Notes under the pieces: generated by a model
What the model saw: the letters and a program-made list of their open reading frames with translations, nothing else
The model's database searches: none
What the model was told of the DNA's origin: nothing
Translations under genes and position numbers: made by a program
In this document: in pieces, positions 35,440-44,128 of the stretch
Position numbering within the stretch: the first letter of the stretch is position 1
Layout of the letters: each line of letters starts with the position of its first letter
Source of the DNA: a virus
DNA length: 64,000 nucleotides
IMG/VR virus record: IMGVR_UViG_3300033571_018680
Span: 40,288-104,287 of that record
Direction: 5' to 3' (one strand)

Positions 35440-36768
35440 ATGACTCCACAACTAGAGAAAGTCTTCTTTAATTTTATACTTAAAAACAAGAAGTTTTTCG
35501 ACATAGTAAAGCCTTACTTTTTTAGAAATTCCGAGATACAATTTGTTTACGGTGTTATTAGAAACTATATGGTTAATAATAATGACACACAAATTCCAAG
35601 TCCTCGTCAAATTCTAGACATGGTTGCTTTAGAAGATAAAGAAGGAGTAATAACAAAAGAAATCCTAAAGTCTATATTACAAGTTGATCTTAAAGAATAT
35701 GATGAAAAGAATTTTATTGAACCTAAATTTAATGCTTGGATTCTTTCTAATAGATTAAAAACAGGAACTGTTGATATTATTGATGAAACAAGAAATTTAG
35801 ATTCTATATCTGATTTTGAAAAAGCTGTTGAGGCAGCAAATAGAATAAAAGGTATAGTTGATGAAATGTCTTCAACAAATTTTATTCAAGATGATGACTT
35901 AGGTTCAGATTTTGATGATGCTGAAAATCATGTTCAAGATTCTTCTAAATTTAAAGTTAAGTGTGGTTTTGAAAGTATAGACCATATGTTAGGTGGTGGA
36001 TGGGATATATCTACACTTAATGTAATTATGGCTGAAACTAATAATGGTAAATCATTATGGATGCAAAACTTTGCAGTTAGATCAGCTGATATGGGATTTA
36101 ATGTTCTTTATGTAACTCTTGAGATGAGTGAAAGAAAAGTTATGAAAAGAATGGGAGCTATGCGTCTTAAACTTCCTATCAATGATTATGATAAATTATC
36201 AAAAGATACTGATATGATTAAAAAGAGAATTGCTGCCTTATCTAAAGCAGATGGTGGTGATATCTTTGATAAAAAAGTTGGTAAGATTATTACTAAGTTT
36301 TGGGCAGCTGGTACTGCTACTGTTGCTGACTTTGATAATTATTTACAAAAATTAAAAGAGAAAAAAGATATTAAGATTGATTTAGTCATTGTTGATTATA
36401 TTACTCTTGTGGCTGCTGCTAAAGGAACGGCTTCTGATAACCTTTATTCAAAAGGTAAACAGTTGGCTGAGGGATTAAGAGCAGTTGGTGCTAAATATAA
36501 GTGTCCAGTTATTACTGGTGTTCAAGTTGCTAAAGATGCTTGGAATGCTTCTGATATTACATTAGAAAGTGTACCAGAATCTAAAGCAATTGCTGAAACA
36601 GCAGACACTTTCTTCGCTATAATAAGAACAGAAGAAATGAAAAGACAGAACTTATACAGATTTAAGTTATTGAAACAAAGAGATGGTGACTTTTTAAAGT
36701 CTCAAATTAGGTTAAGCTTGAATCCTATATATTTAACACTAGAAAATGATCAATTTATTGATCAATAA
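35440..36768 (+). CDS. Replicative DNA helicase, DnaB/T4 gp41 family
   Basis: 442 residues. The N-terminal ~150 residues are helical, as in the DnaB/gp41 N-domain. The RecA-like core holds M-A-E-T-N-N-G-K-S (Walker A with Ala in place of the first Gly), L-Y-V-T-L-E-M-S-E (motif 1a with catalytic Glu), L-V-I-V-D-Y-I-T-L (Walker B) and G-V-Q-V-A-K-D (motif H3). K-L-L-K-Q-R-D-G near the C-terminus fits the arginine-finger/motif 4 region. It drives fork unwinding together with the split polymerase. Start is the ATG at 35440 in an A-rich leader. Confidence 0.8.
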   Translation: MTPQLEKVFFNFILKNKKFFDIVKPYFFRNSEIQFVYGVIRNYMVNNNDTQIPSPRQILDMVALEDKEGVITKEILKSILQVDLKEYDEKNFIEPKFNAWILSNRLKTGTVDIIDETRNLDSISDFEKAVEAANRIKGIVDEMSSTNFIQDDDLGSDFDDAENHVQDSSKFKVKCGFESIDHMLGGGWDISTLNVIMAETNNGKSLWMQNFAVRSADMGFNVLYVTLEMSERKVMKRMGAMRLKLPINDYDKLSKDTDMIKKRIAALSKADGGDIFDKKVGKIITKFWAAGTATVADFDNYLQKLKEKKDIKIDLVIVDYITLVAAAKGTASDNLYSKGKQLAEGLRAVGAKYKCPVITGVQVAKDAWNASDITLESVPESKAIAETADTFFAIIRTEEMKRQNLYRFKLLKQRDGDFLKSQIRLSLNPIYLTLENDQFIDQ

Positions 36769-36784
36769 TAAAAATAAACTATTT

Positions 36785-37747
36785 ATGGCAAAAAAAGTTA
36801 GAGATGATGACGAATTCGAAGATGAATTTGAAAATGATAATGATGAGGTAGAAAATACCGAAGACATTCAAGATGAACCAGATGATGAATCAGATGACTC
36901 TGATGATGACGGTAGTTCATCTATTATCAATGATGATGAAGATAAGATTGATATAGTTATCGAGATAGATGAGGATGATCTTGATCTAAATGATGATGAT
37001 GATATTAAAGAAGATTCTTCTGAAGAAGATGAGATTGTTCTTTCTAAACACAAAATGGAAGGAAAACACTCTCTTAAATATGATTCAATCTTTAAGGGTA
37101 AAAAAGAAGATCCTTTAGATGAAGATAATCCGGATGGGTCAGCTCTTTACTACAAAGAATCAATAGAAGTTGATAAGTCATCAAACTACTATTTTGAGTC
37201 TATGGATAATGAAAACTACATTAGAACCAAATTAATAAAAGAAAAAGTTTATGTAGTTTTAAAAGATCATACAAGTATGAACTTCTTAAATAATAGAAGA
37301 AAGCCTTCTAGAATTGACTTTAATAATTATTATGAGTTGTTAAAAACTAATCTAAAAGAAGAAAGTTTTACCAACATTGAGTTGTTTAATGAGTTGTCAG
37401 TTTACTTTTCGGATAATTTATTTAACATGTTTAAGTTATTGGATAATAAATGGAGAAACTTAATTATTAATGAGTTACAAGAGCATATAGGTAGAACTAA
37501 AAATTCTAAGGAAATTTCAAATAGAAATATTTATATAGGAACAGAATTAGAATTTGATTGGATTGATAATGGTGAAGATAAATTAATAACAGGTGTTGTA
37601 GTTGAAGTTGATTATGTTAATTCCGTATTTAAAATAGATTCTTATGAAAATATTTATGAAGTTGATATAAAACAAATCACAAAAATATTGAATAATACTA
37701 AATTCAAGTATAATCTTAACAAATTAAACAACATAGATTTTCTTTAA
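36785..37747 (+). CDS. Hypothetical protein with long acidic N-terminus
   Basis: 320 residues from the ATG at 36785; an upstream ATG at 36746 lies inside the helicase gene. The first ~85 residues are almost entirely Asp/Glu/Ser and probably disordered. The remainder is a soluble alpha/beta domain with L-L-D-N-K-W-R-N-L-I and a C-terminal beta-rich part. Position directly after the helicase gene suggests a replication accessory factor (helicase loader, primase partner or DNA mimic), but no motif supports any one of these. Confidence 0.5.
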   Translation: MAKKVRDDDEFEDEFENDNDEVENTEDIQDEPDDESDDSDDDGSSSIINDDEDKIDIVIEIDEDDLDLNDDDDIKEDSSEEDEIVLSKHKMEGKHSLKYDSIFKGKKEDPLDEDNPDGSALYYKESIEVDKSSNYYFESMDNENYIRTKLIKEKVYVVLKDHTSMNFLNNRRKPSRIDFNNYYELLKTNLKEESFTNIELFNELSVYFSDNLFNMFKLLDNKWRNLIINELQEHIGRTKNSKEISNRNIYIGTELEFDWIDNGEDKLITGVVVEVDYVNSVFKIDSYENIYEVDIKQITKILNNTKFKYNLNKLNNIDFL

Positions 37748-37857
37748 AATTTTTATTTTTTAGGGTCATAAAAAACCTTAAAAAAAATAAGATGATGAAA
37801 ATTGAGTTGAAACTTTAAATCGATATATAAAAAACAAAAAATTAAAATAATAAAAAT

Positions 37858-40410
37858 ATGAGCAGTATAAAAGTAATAAAAAGAAATGGAAAGAAAGAAC
37901 CGGTGATGTTAGACAAGATTCTTGATAGAATCACACAACAAACTTATGGTCTTGATACTAAGTGGATTGTTCCATTTGAAATCGCACAGAAAGTTATAGA
38001 AGGTATTATGCCTGATATTAAAACATCTGTTTTAGATCAATTAGCTATGGAAACAGCAGCTTCATTGACTACAAAACATCCAGATTATTCTGTCTTAGCA
38101 GCAAGATTAGCTATTACAAACCTACACAAAGAAACTAAAAAGAGTTTTTCAGAAACTGCTGAAGATTTATACAAATATGTAAATCCAAAAACTGGAAAAC
38201 ACGCACCAATTGTTTCAGAATCTTTTTATAGCATTGTTAAAAAACACGCTGATGAATTAGATTCAGCTATTGTTCACTCAAGAGACCACAATTTTGATTA
38301 CTTTGGTTTCAAAACTTTAGAAAAGTCTTATCTACTAAAAATTGATGGTAAAGTTGCTGAAAGACCTCAATATATGTATATGAGAACTGCCTTACAAATA
38401 TGGGGTGAGAATATTGAAAAGGTAGTTGAAACTTATAATACACTTTCTGAAGGATATTATACACATGCTACTCCAACTTTATTTAACTCTGGCACAACAA
38501 GACCACAATTATCATCTTGTTTCTTACTTGATGTTGAAGATGATTCAATTGAAGGTATCTTTAATACTCTTAAAGAATCTGCTCAGATTTCTAAGAATGC
38601 TGGTGGTATAGGTATTGCTTTCTCTAAAGTTAGAGCTAAAGGAACTTATATTGCTGGTACTAATGGTACATCAAATGGTATTATTCCTTTCTTAAAAATC
38701 TACAATGAAACTGCAAGAGCTGTTGACCAAGGTGGTGGAAAAAGAAAAGGTTCAATCGCTATTTATATGGAACCTTGGCATTCAGATATTTTTGAATTCT
38801 TAGATTTAAGAAAGAATCAAGGTAAAGATGAAATAAGAGCTAGAGATTTATTTTTAGCTATGTGGATGAATGATTTATTTATGGAAAGAGTTGAATTAGA
38901 TGCTGATTGGTCATTAATGTGTCCACATGAGTGTCCTGAGTTAACAGAAACTTTTGGTGATGAATTCCGCAATATCTATTTAAAATATGAATCTAGTGGA
39001 AAAGCTAAAAAAGTAGTTAAAGCAAGAGAAGTTTGGAATAAAATTCTTGAATCTCAAATTGAAACTGGAACTCCTTATATTCTTTATAAAGATGCTATTA
39101 ATGAGAAGTCAAATCAAGCTAACATTGGTGTGATTAGAAGTTCCAACTTATGTGCTGAGATTGTAGAAGCAACTGGTATTACTAAGATTCAAAATGAAAT
39201 TTTACAAAATAAAGAATTACTTGAAAAAGCTGGACTTTCTGAGTTCTATGGTGAAGAATCGGTTAATGAAACTGCAGTTTGTAATTTAGCATCTATTGCA
39301 CTTCCTAAGTTTGTTAATAAAAACAGAACTTATAACTTTAATAAGTTGTATGAAATTGCTTACTCAGCTATCATTAACTTAAACAATGTTATTGATGTTA
39401 ATTATTATCCATCTAGAGGTGCTAAGTTTTCTAACTTATTACACAGACCAGTTGGATTAGGTGTTCAGGGATTAGCTGATGTTTTCTTCTCAATTGGAGT
39501 ATCTTATGACTCAGATGAGGCAAAACAATTAAACAAGGAAATCTTTGAAACTATCTATTATGCTTCAATTAAAGCTTCTTGTGATTTAGCTAAAGAACAA
39601 GGGACTTATGCTACTTATGCTGGTTCTCCTATATCTCAAGGTAAATTCCAATTTGATTTATGGAATGTTAAACCAACTAAGAGATGGGATTGGGATAAAT
39701 TAAGAGAAGAAGTTAAAAAACATGGTGTTAGAAACTCTTTAACAACTTGCATCATGCCAACTGCTTCTACTGCATCTATTTTAGGTAATGAAGCTTCTTG
39801 TGAAGCACAAACATCTAATATGTACACAAGAGGTGTTCTTTCTGGTACCTTTATCTTAGTAAATAAATACTTAGTTAAGGAATTAGTTAAGTTAGGATTA
39901 TGGAATGATAATTTGCGTAAGAAGATTATCAATGAGAATGGTTCAGTTCAGAATATTCCAGAAATTCCAACAGGATTGAAAGAGATTTTCAAAACAGTTT
40001 ATGAAGTTAAACAAAAAGATGTTATTGATATGGCAGCTGATAGAGGAGCATTTATTGACCAAACGCAATCAATGAATATCTTTATGGATTCTCCAAACTT
40101 TGCTAAATTAACATCAATGCACTTTTATGGTTGGGGTAGAAGAAACTTTATAACTGGAACTGATGGTCAACCTATTATTCCACAAGGAAGTGATATTCAA
40201 GTTATCTATGATAAAGATGGTAACCCAAGATGTTATAGAGATAAGAAAGTTTCTCTTAAAACAGGAATCTACTATCTGAGAAATAAATCAGCAACTGATG
40301 CTGTTAAGTTTACAGTTCAAGAGGAACAAAAGAAATCAGTTGAAGAACAAATGGCTGAAATCAGTTGTTCACTTGACAACCCAGATGATTGTTTAGCTTG
40401 TGGATCATAG
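37858..40410 (+). CDS. nrdA: Class I ribonucleoside-diphosphate reductase, large subunit
   Basis: 850 residues. N-terminal ATP-cone (I-K-V-I-K-R-N-G-K...). Core signatures are F-N-S-G-T-T-R-P-Q-L-S-S-C-F-L (first redox Cys), N-L-C-A-E-I (radical-site N-x-C-x-E) and M-P-T-A-S-T-A-S-I-L-G. The C-terminal tail ends C-L-A-C-G-S, the shuttle Cys pair that accepts electrons from glutaredoxin or thioredoxin. It makes deoxynucleotides for phage replication; the small subunit NrdB is not in this window. The leader before the ATG is A-rich with no Shine-Dalgarno sequence. Confidence 0.93.
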   Translation: MSSIKVIKRNGKKEPVMLDKILDRITQQTYGLDTKWIVPFEIAQKVIEGIMPDIKTSVLDQLAMETAASLTTKHPDYSVLAARLAITNLHKETKKSFSETAEDLYKYVNPKTGKHAPIVSESFYSIVKKHADELDSAIVHSRDHNFDYFGFKTLEKSYLLKIDGKVAERPQYMYMRTALQIWGENIEKVVETYNTLSEGYYTHATPTLFNSGTTRPQLSSCFLLDVEDDSIEGIFNTLKESAQISKNAGGIGIAFSKVRAKGTYIAGTNGTSNGIIPFLKIYNETARAVDQGGGKRKGSIAIYMEPWHSDIFEFLDLRKNQGKDEIRARDLFLAMWMNDLFMERVELDADWSLMCPHECPELTETFGDEFRNIYLKYESSGKAKKVVKAREVWNKILESQIETGTPYILYKDAINEKSNQANIGVIRSSNLCAEIVEATGITKIQNEILQNKELLEKAGLSEFYGEESVNETAVCNLASIALPKFVNKNRTYNFNKLYEIAYSAIINLNNVIDVNYYPSRGAKFSNLLHRPVGLGVQGLADVFFSIGVSYDSDEAKQLNKEIFETIYYASIKASCDLAKEQGTYATYAGSPISQGKFQFDLWNVKPTKRWDWDKLREEVKKHGVRNSLTTCIMPTASTASILGNEASCEAQTSNMYTRGVLSGTFILVNKYLVKELVKLGLWNDNLRKKIINENGSVQNIPEIPTGLKEIFKTVYEVKQKDVIDMAADRGAFIDQTQSMNIFMDSPNFAKLTSMHFYGWGRRNFITGTDGQPIIPQGSDIQVIYDKDGNPRCYRDKKVSLKTGIYYLRNKSATDAVKFTVQEEQKKSVEEQMAEISCSLDNPDDCLACGS

Positions 40411-40430
40411 TATTCAAAAAATTATTAAAA

Positions 40431-40465
40431 AAAATAGGGAAAATTAAAAACTTTCCCTATTTTTG
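40431..40465 (+). terminator. Intrinsic terminator after nrdA
   Basis: AAAATAGGGAAA (40431-40442) pairs perfectly with TTTCCCTATTTT (40452-40463) around a 9-nt loop. It isolates nrdA from the noncoding RNA that follows. Confidence 0.8.
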
Positions 40466-40483
40466 TGCTATAATTAATCCACC

Positions 40484-40507
40484 CTTGAAAAAACTGAAAT
40501 TTTAAGG
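40484..40507 (+). other. Hairpin just upstream of the noncoding RNA promoter
   Basis: CCCTTGAAAA and TTTTAAGGG form a stem with one bulged G around an 8-nt A-rich loop. It lies between the nrdA terminator and the promoter-like element and has no T-tract, so it is not a standard terminator. Confidence 0.4.
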
Positions 40508-40508
40508 G

Positions 40509-40519
40509 TTGATATATAC
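40509..40519 (+). promoter_or_regulatory. Promoter element for the noncoding RNA
   Basis: TTGATATATAC, a variant of the window-wide AATATATAC element; places the 5' end of the RNA near 40525. Confidence 0.4.
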
Positions 40520-40524
40520 AATCA

Positions 40525-41005
40525 ATCAGAAATATTTTTATAGTCTTATAAACTTTTAGAAAATTCTGAATATAAATAAACCGTTCTTTAAAATACAATT
40601 AAATTACTCCAGTAGTAAATTGAAGTGTTACTTCGCAGGATATGAAAAAACACACTTTGATGATTTCCTCTGGTCAATATAATTAAAAGCAAACATAGCG
40701 ATAGTTTGAGATACTTCGATAAATATCAATTCAACTATACAGAAAAAGTGACAAGCGACAGCAAGTCTACTGTATTCAAATAAAACCGAAAGGAGATTTG
40801 AATTAAAGTGAAAAAGTCCGAAAAGCAACCCCCGTTAAGGTCTAAGGAATTCAGCTGATTTTCCTTTAAATAAAAAGCTGAGTGATATGGTCACTACAAC
40901 TATAGGCAAAGTTTAGGAGAGAATTCTTTGTAACGCTTAGGCTAAATTTACTTGTTTGCAAATTATAAAAGACCAGATTAACATATGTTACTCTGGTCTT
41001 TTTTT
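40525..41005 (+). ncRNA. Candidate structured RNA (~480 nt) upstream of the Ro60 gene
   Basis: The only long noncoding stretch in the window. It is bounded by a promoter-like element and by its own strong terminator. Complementary segments are plentiful: AATTACT/AGTAAATT (40608-40620), GAAGT/ACTTC (40622-40634), ATACAG (40737-40742)/CTGTAT (40770-40775). A long interrupted stem runs ATTTG 40796-40800/CAAAT 40959-40963, AAGTGAA 40806-40812/TTTACTT 40947-40953, AGTC 40815-40818/GGCT 40940-40943, AAGC 40823-40826/GCTT 40935-40938. It encloses AGTGA/TCACT and a possible pseudoknot. Position beside a Ro60 gene suggests a Y-RNA-like partner. A very large regulatory leader, or another large phage RNA class, are alternatives. 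Confidence 0.6.
40967..41002 (+). terminator. Intrinsic terminator ending the noncoding RNA
   Basis: AAAAGACCAGA pairs with TCTGGTCTTTT, 11 bp, with an inner TAACAT/ATGTTA helix, followed by a run of T. It ends 42 nt before the Ro60 start codon. Confidence 0.88.
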
Positions 41006-41043
41006 TTGTAATTAAATTAAAATTAAAAATTAAAATATAGATT

Positions 41044-42495
41044 ATGTCAAAATTTAACACAACTGCCCCAAAGGCAAAAACTTTAACTGAAAACCTAGCA
41101 GGTGGTCAGGCTTACAAACAATCTGATGAACTAGCATTAGTATCATTGTTATTAACTTCATTTGTTAATGATCAATTCTATAAAAATGCTCAAACAACTC
41201 TTGAAGATTTAAGAAAACTTTCTGAGAAAGTAAAAGATAAAGAGTTTGTTGCGAAAGCCGCTATTTTCGCTCGTGACCGTTTTGGTATGAGAAGTATCAC
41301 TCATGCTCTTGCTGGTGAATTAACTTCACAATTGAATGGTGCTGAGTGGGGTAAGAACTTCTATGATAAAGTAGTTGTCCGTGTTGATGATATGACAGAA
41401 ATCATGTCATACTACTTAGCATATAAAACATCTAAGAATAATCCAAAGTTTCCAAATTCTTTGAAGAAAGGATTTGCTAAGGCTTTTGATAAATTTGACT
41501 CTTATCAACTTGCTAAATACAAAGGTGATAATAAGGAAGTTAAACTTGTTGACGTTGTGAACATTGTTCATCCAGTTCCAAATGCTAGAAACAAGTCTGC
41601 CTTAGAACAACTTATTAAAGGTGAACTAAAAAGCACAGATACTTGGGAATCTAAGTTATCACAAGCTGGTCAATTAGCTGAGTCTGAAGAAGATTTAACT
41701 AAATTAAAGTCTGATGCTTGGTCTGAGTTAATCATTGGTAAAAAGATTGGTTACTTTGCTCTTCTTAGAAATCTAAGAAACATTATTAACCAAGCTCCTA
41801 CTGCTATTCCAGCAGCATGTGAGTTATTAGTTGATGAAAGAATGATTAAGAGCTCTAGGGTTCTTCCATTTAGATTCACCACAGCTTATGATGAAATATC
41901 TAAGTTAGGTTCTTCTAAGGAAGTGCGTGATGTTTTAGTTGCTATCAATAAGGCTTTAGACATTTCAGTTTGTAATGTTCCAAAGTTTGATGGTGAAACA
42001 TTAGTAGTTATGGATGTATCTGGATCAATGAGTGGTAAACCATCTGAAATAGCTTCATTATTTGGTGCTATTTTAGCTAAAGTTAATAACTCTGATGTTA
42101 TGACTTTCTCTACTTCCGCTAACTATAAGCAATATAATCCAATGGATTCAGTATTGACTATTAGAGATGGATTTAGATATTCTGGTGGTGGAACAAACTT
42201 CCGTGCAATCTTTGAGAAGGCTAATAAGAAGTATGACAGAGTTATCATCTTGTCAGATATGCAAGGTTGGGTTGGTTATGAAACACCAACTCGTCAATTT
42301 GCTGAGTATAAGAAAAAGTTTGGAGCTAATCCATTTGTTTACTCTTGGGATCTGGCTGGTCTTGGTACTTTACAGTTCCCAGAACAAAATGTCTTTGCTT
42401 TAGCCGGTTTTTCTGATAAAGTATTCGACATCATGAAGATGATGGAGTTGGACAAGAAAGCTCTTTACAATGAGATTAAGGATATACAGTTGTAA
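41044..42495 (+). CDS. Ro60/Rsr-like TROVE-domain protein
   Basis: 483 residues. The N-terminal ~300 residues are the helical TROVE (HEAT-like) region, e.g. A-A-I-F-A-R-D-R-F-G-M-R-S-I-T-H-A-L. The C-terminal VWA domain has the MIDAS set: V-V-M-D-V-S-G-S-M-S, then G-G-T-N-F, then I-I-L-S-D-M-Q. Ro60 proteins form a ring that binds Y RNAs on its outer face and RNA ends in its hole, acting in RNA quality control and stress survival. The gene directly follows a structured noncoding RNA, the arrangement seen for bacterial Rsr and Y RNA. Its 3' end has a strong terminator. Confidence 0.85.
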   Translation: MSKFNTTAPKAKTLTENLAGGQAYKQSDELALVSLLLTSFVNDQFYKNAQTTLEDLRKLSEKVKDKEFVAKAAIFARDRFGMRSITHALAGELTSQLNGAEWGKNFYDKVVVRVDDMTEIMSYYLAYKTSKNNPKFPNSLKKGFAKAFDKFDSYQLAKYKGDNKEVKLVDVVNIVHPVPNARNKSALEQLIKGELKSTDTWESKLSQAGQLAESEEDLTKLKSDAWSELIIGKKIGYFALLRNLRNIINQAPTAIPAACELLVDERMIKSSRVLPFRFTTAYDEISKLGSSKEVRDVLVAINKALDISVCNVPKFDGETLVVMDVSGSMSGKPSEIASLFGAILAKVNNSDVMTFSTSANYKQYNPMDSVLTIRDGFRYSGGGTNFRAIFEKANKKYDRVIILSDMQGWVGYETPTRQFAEYKKKFGANPFVYSWDLAGLGTLQFPEQNVFALAGFSDKVFDIMKMMELDKKALYNEIKDIQL

Positions 42496-42527
42496 AAAAA
42501 ACCCACTCATTGAGTGGGTTTTTTTTA
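42494..42527. terminator. Bidirectional intrinsic terminator
   Basis: AAACCCACTCA and TGAGTGGGTTT around a short AT loop, with A- and T-tracts on both sides, between the Ro60 gene and a convergent gene. Confidence 0.88.
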
Positions 42528-43280
42528 TCCATTATCTTCTCTATAAGCATTTACAGAATCATTAATTTCTTGTCTATCTATTATAAATTTCTTAGTTTCT
42601 GTATCATATGAAGCTACTCCGTATAAGTCTTCGCTAATAAAAACTCCGATTAGAATATACCCTTCTTCATCATCAGTAGTATCCATATATTTATCAAAGT
42701 CTATCCCTTCTTTTCTATAGATATTTCTAAGTTTTTCTAGTCCTTCTAAGTATTCTTTATCTTTTGTTGAAATGTATTTATTATATATGTCTTTTAATTC
42801 TTTTGTATTTATCTCATCGCTTAAAAATGTTATAAAAAATTTATGATTGATACTTTCCTTTGTATTATCTACAGATTCTGGATGACCTACAGATAATGAT
42901 GTAACTATATAAGTATTATCTTTTAATTCCAATCCTTTTGATTCCGCTCTACTAATCATTTCATCAATTGAGATATTAATTGTATTTAGATTATCAATAA
43001 CTTTACTAAAATCATTTTTACCTGATTTTATATTATATTGAATCAAGCAGTTATATAACATTCTATATGTCTCATTATCATCAACTTCAGCGTTGACTGC
43101 TTTAAGTTTTGAATCAACTAAATATCTATATGTTCTAGCTGAAGCAAATTCTTTAACATCAAATAAACTATCATTGAATGTGTCTAATGAAATAGATTTA
43201 AATGTCAAGAAGTCTTGATAATCTTTAGATGTTCCAAAACTTTCATTTATAGAAAAGTCATTATATCTTTTTAATTTCAT
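42525..43280 (-). CDS. Tagged hypothetical protein
   Basis: 251 residues. Begins M-K-L-K-R-Y-N-D-F-S-I-N-E-S, the shared tag with an I-N-E signature. The rest is acidic and helical with a beta-rich C-terminal part (Y-I-L-I-G-V-F-I-S-E-D-L-Y-G-V-A-S-Y). No known domain. The start overlaps the end of the tagged methyltransferase by 4 nt, making a two-gene unit of virion-cargo candidates. Confidence 0.55.
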   Translation of the reverse strand: MKLKRYNDFSINESFGTSKDYQDFLTFKSISLDTFNDSLFDVKEFASARTYRYLVDSKLKAVNAEVDDNETYRMLYNCLIQYNIKSGKNDFSKVIDNLNTINISIDEMISRAESKGLELKDNTYIVTSLSVGHPESVDNTKESINHKFFITFLSDEINTKELKDIYNKYISTKDKEYLEGLEKLRNIYRKEGIDFDKYMDTTDDEEGYILIGVFISEDLYGVASYDTETKKFIIDRQEINDSVNAYREDNG

Positions 43281-44113
43281 TTCTTAAAATTATTATTTAA
43301 TATTATCATTTTAGTATGAGTAGAATGTTTAATAACAATTCCAAAATCTTCCATTACTTTTTCTTTAATAAAAGGAACTATAAAGTCTTCCTCGGATATT
43401 ATCTTATAAGAAGAAGGTATTTTCTTTTTAACAGTTTCTAATGATACTGGTAAATAATTTTCATTTAATTCTCTTTCCCAGTTATCAATATATCTATACT
43501 TTAGTAAGAAATGAACAAATGTTCTATAATTATTATCTATTGAATCCCATCTATCTTCAAATGATTTTAAATAGTATGGATTAGCTAATTCTCTAACTTT
43601 TTTAACATCTTCTTCAAATGACTTTCTTTCACCTTTGTGTATTTCAACAGAAGGTATCATATCTCTAATAGTTATCCATTTGAATTGACCACCAAATACT
43701 TGTTGTTCCCAAAACTTTTTAATTACACTTGAATGTGAGTAAGAATAAACTTCGTGTATAACAGAACTTAAGTTAAGTAAAGGTCTTTTATATCTTGACA
43801 ATTCAGAAACTACCTGGTTCCAATTACTTGTTAGTAAGGCATCTTCACCTAATATAGATTCTGCTTTTGAAAGCATTGTGTCATCTAAGTCATATCCAAT
43901 TAACTTAACATCTGGTTTCATATTTTGAACAAGTGAAAGAAATGTTCCATTAGCGCATCCAAAATCTACAATAACATCAAAGTCTAATTTGTTTACAAAG
44001 AATAACTTGTCTTGCATTGACATTTTCATTCCCTCAATATATTCATCAAAGTCAGCGATTGGTTTATCACCTACTAATTCTTCAAGAAATAGTTGCCAAT
44101 TTAGTATTTTCAT
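43277..44113 (-). CDS. SAM methyltransferase with capsid-targeting-like tag
   Basis: 278 residues. Starts M-K-I-L-N-W-Q-L-F-L-E-E-L: tag with an L-E-E signature. D-V-I-V-D-F-G-C-A-N-G-T-F is a clean SAM-binding motif I, I-G-Y-D-L-D-D is motif II, and L-N-L-S-S-V-I-H-E-V is the motif IV region. The fold is class I, with no D/N-P-P-Y motif, so protein, RNA or small-molecule methylation is likelier than DNA N6-methylation. If packaged and injected it could act on host targets at the onset of infection. A TTTAATATATAC element sits 4 nt before the ATG. Confidence 0.65.
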   Translation of the reverse strand: MKILNWQLFLEELVGDKPIADFDEYIEGMKMSMQDKLFFVNKLDFDVIVDFGCANGTFLSLVQNMKPDVKLIGYDLDDTMLSKAESILGEDALLTSNWNQVVSELSRYKRPLLNLSSVIHEVYSYSHSSVIKKFWEQQVFGGQFKWITIRDMIPSVEIHKGERKSFEEDVKKVRELANPYYLKSFEDRWDSIDNNYRTFVHFLLKYRYIDNWERELNENYLPVSLETVKKKIPSSYKIISEEDFIVPFIKEKVMEDFGIVIKHSTHTKMIILNNNFKK

Positions 44114-44116
44114 AGA

Positions 44117-44128
44117 GTATATATTAAA
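44117..44128 (-). promoter_or_regulatory. TTTAATATATAC promoter element
   Basis: Minus-strand match directly before the tagged methyltransferase start. Confidence 0.55.

Noticed and set aside
37751-37790. Terminator between the acidic protein gene and nrdA
   Set aside because: The AGGGT/AACCTT pairing needs a wobble and has T before and A after the stem, the wrong polarity for plus-strand termination.
40525-41005. Group I intron, group II intron, tmRNA or RNase P RNA
   Set aside because: No guanosine-binding P7 core, domain V, tRNA acceptor/T-arm pair or RNase P conserved regions could be found, and the flanking genes are complete rather than split.
40628-41060. Two minus-strand open frames (64-66 codons) across the noncoding region
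   Set aside because: They have no promoter element or plausible protein pattern, run antisense through clear RNA hairpins and the terminator, and one extends into the Ro60 start.
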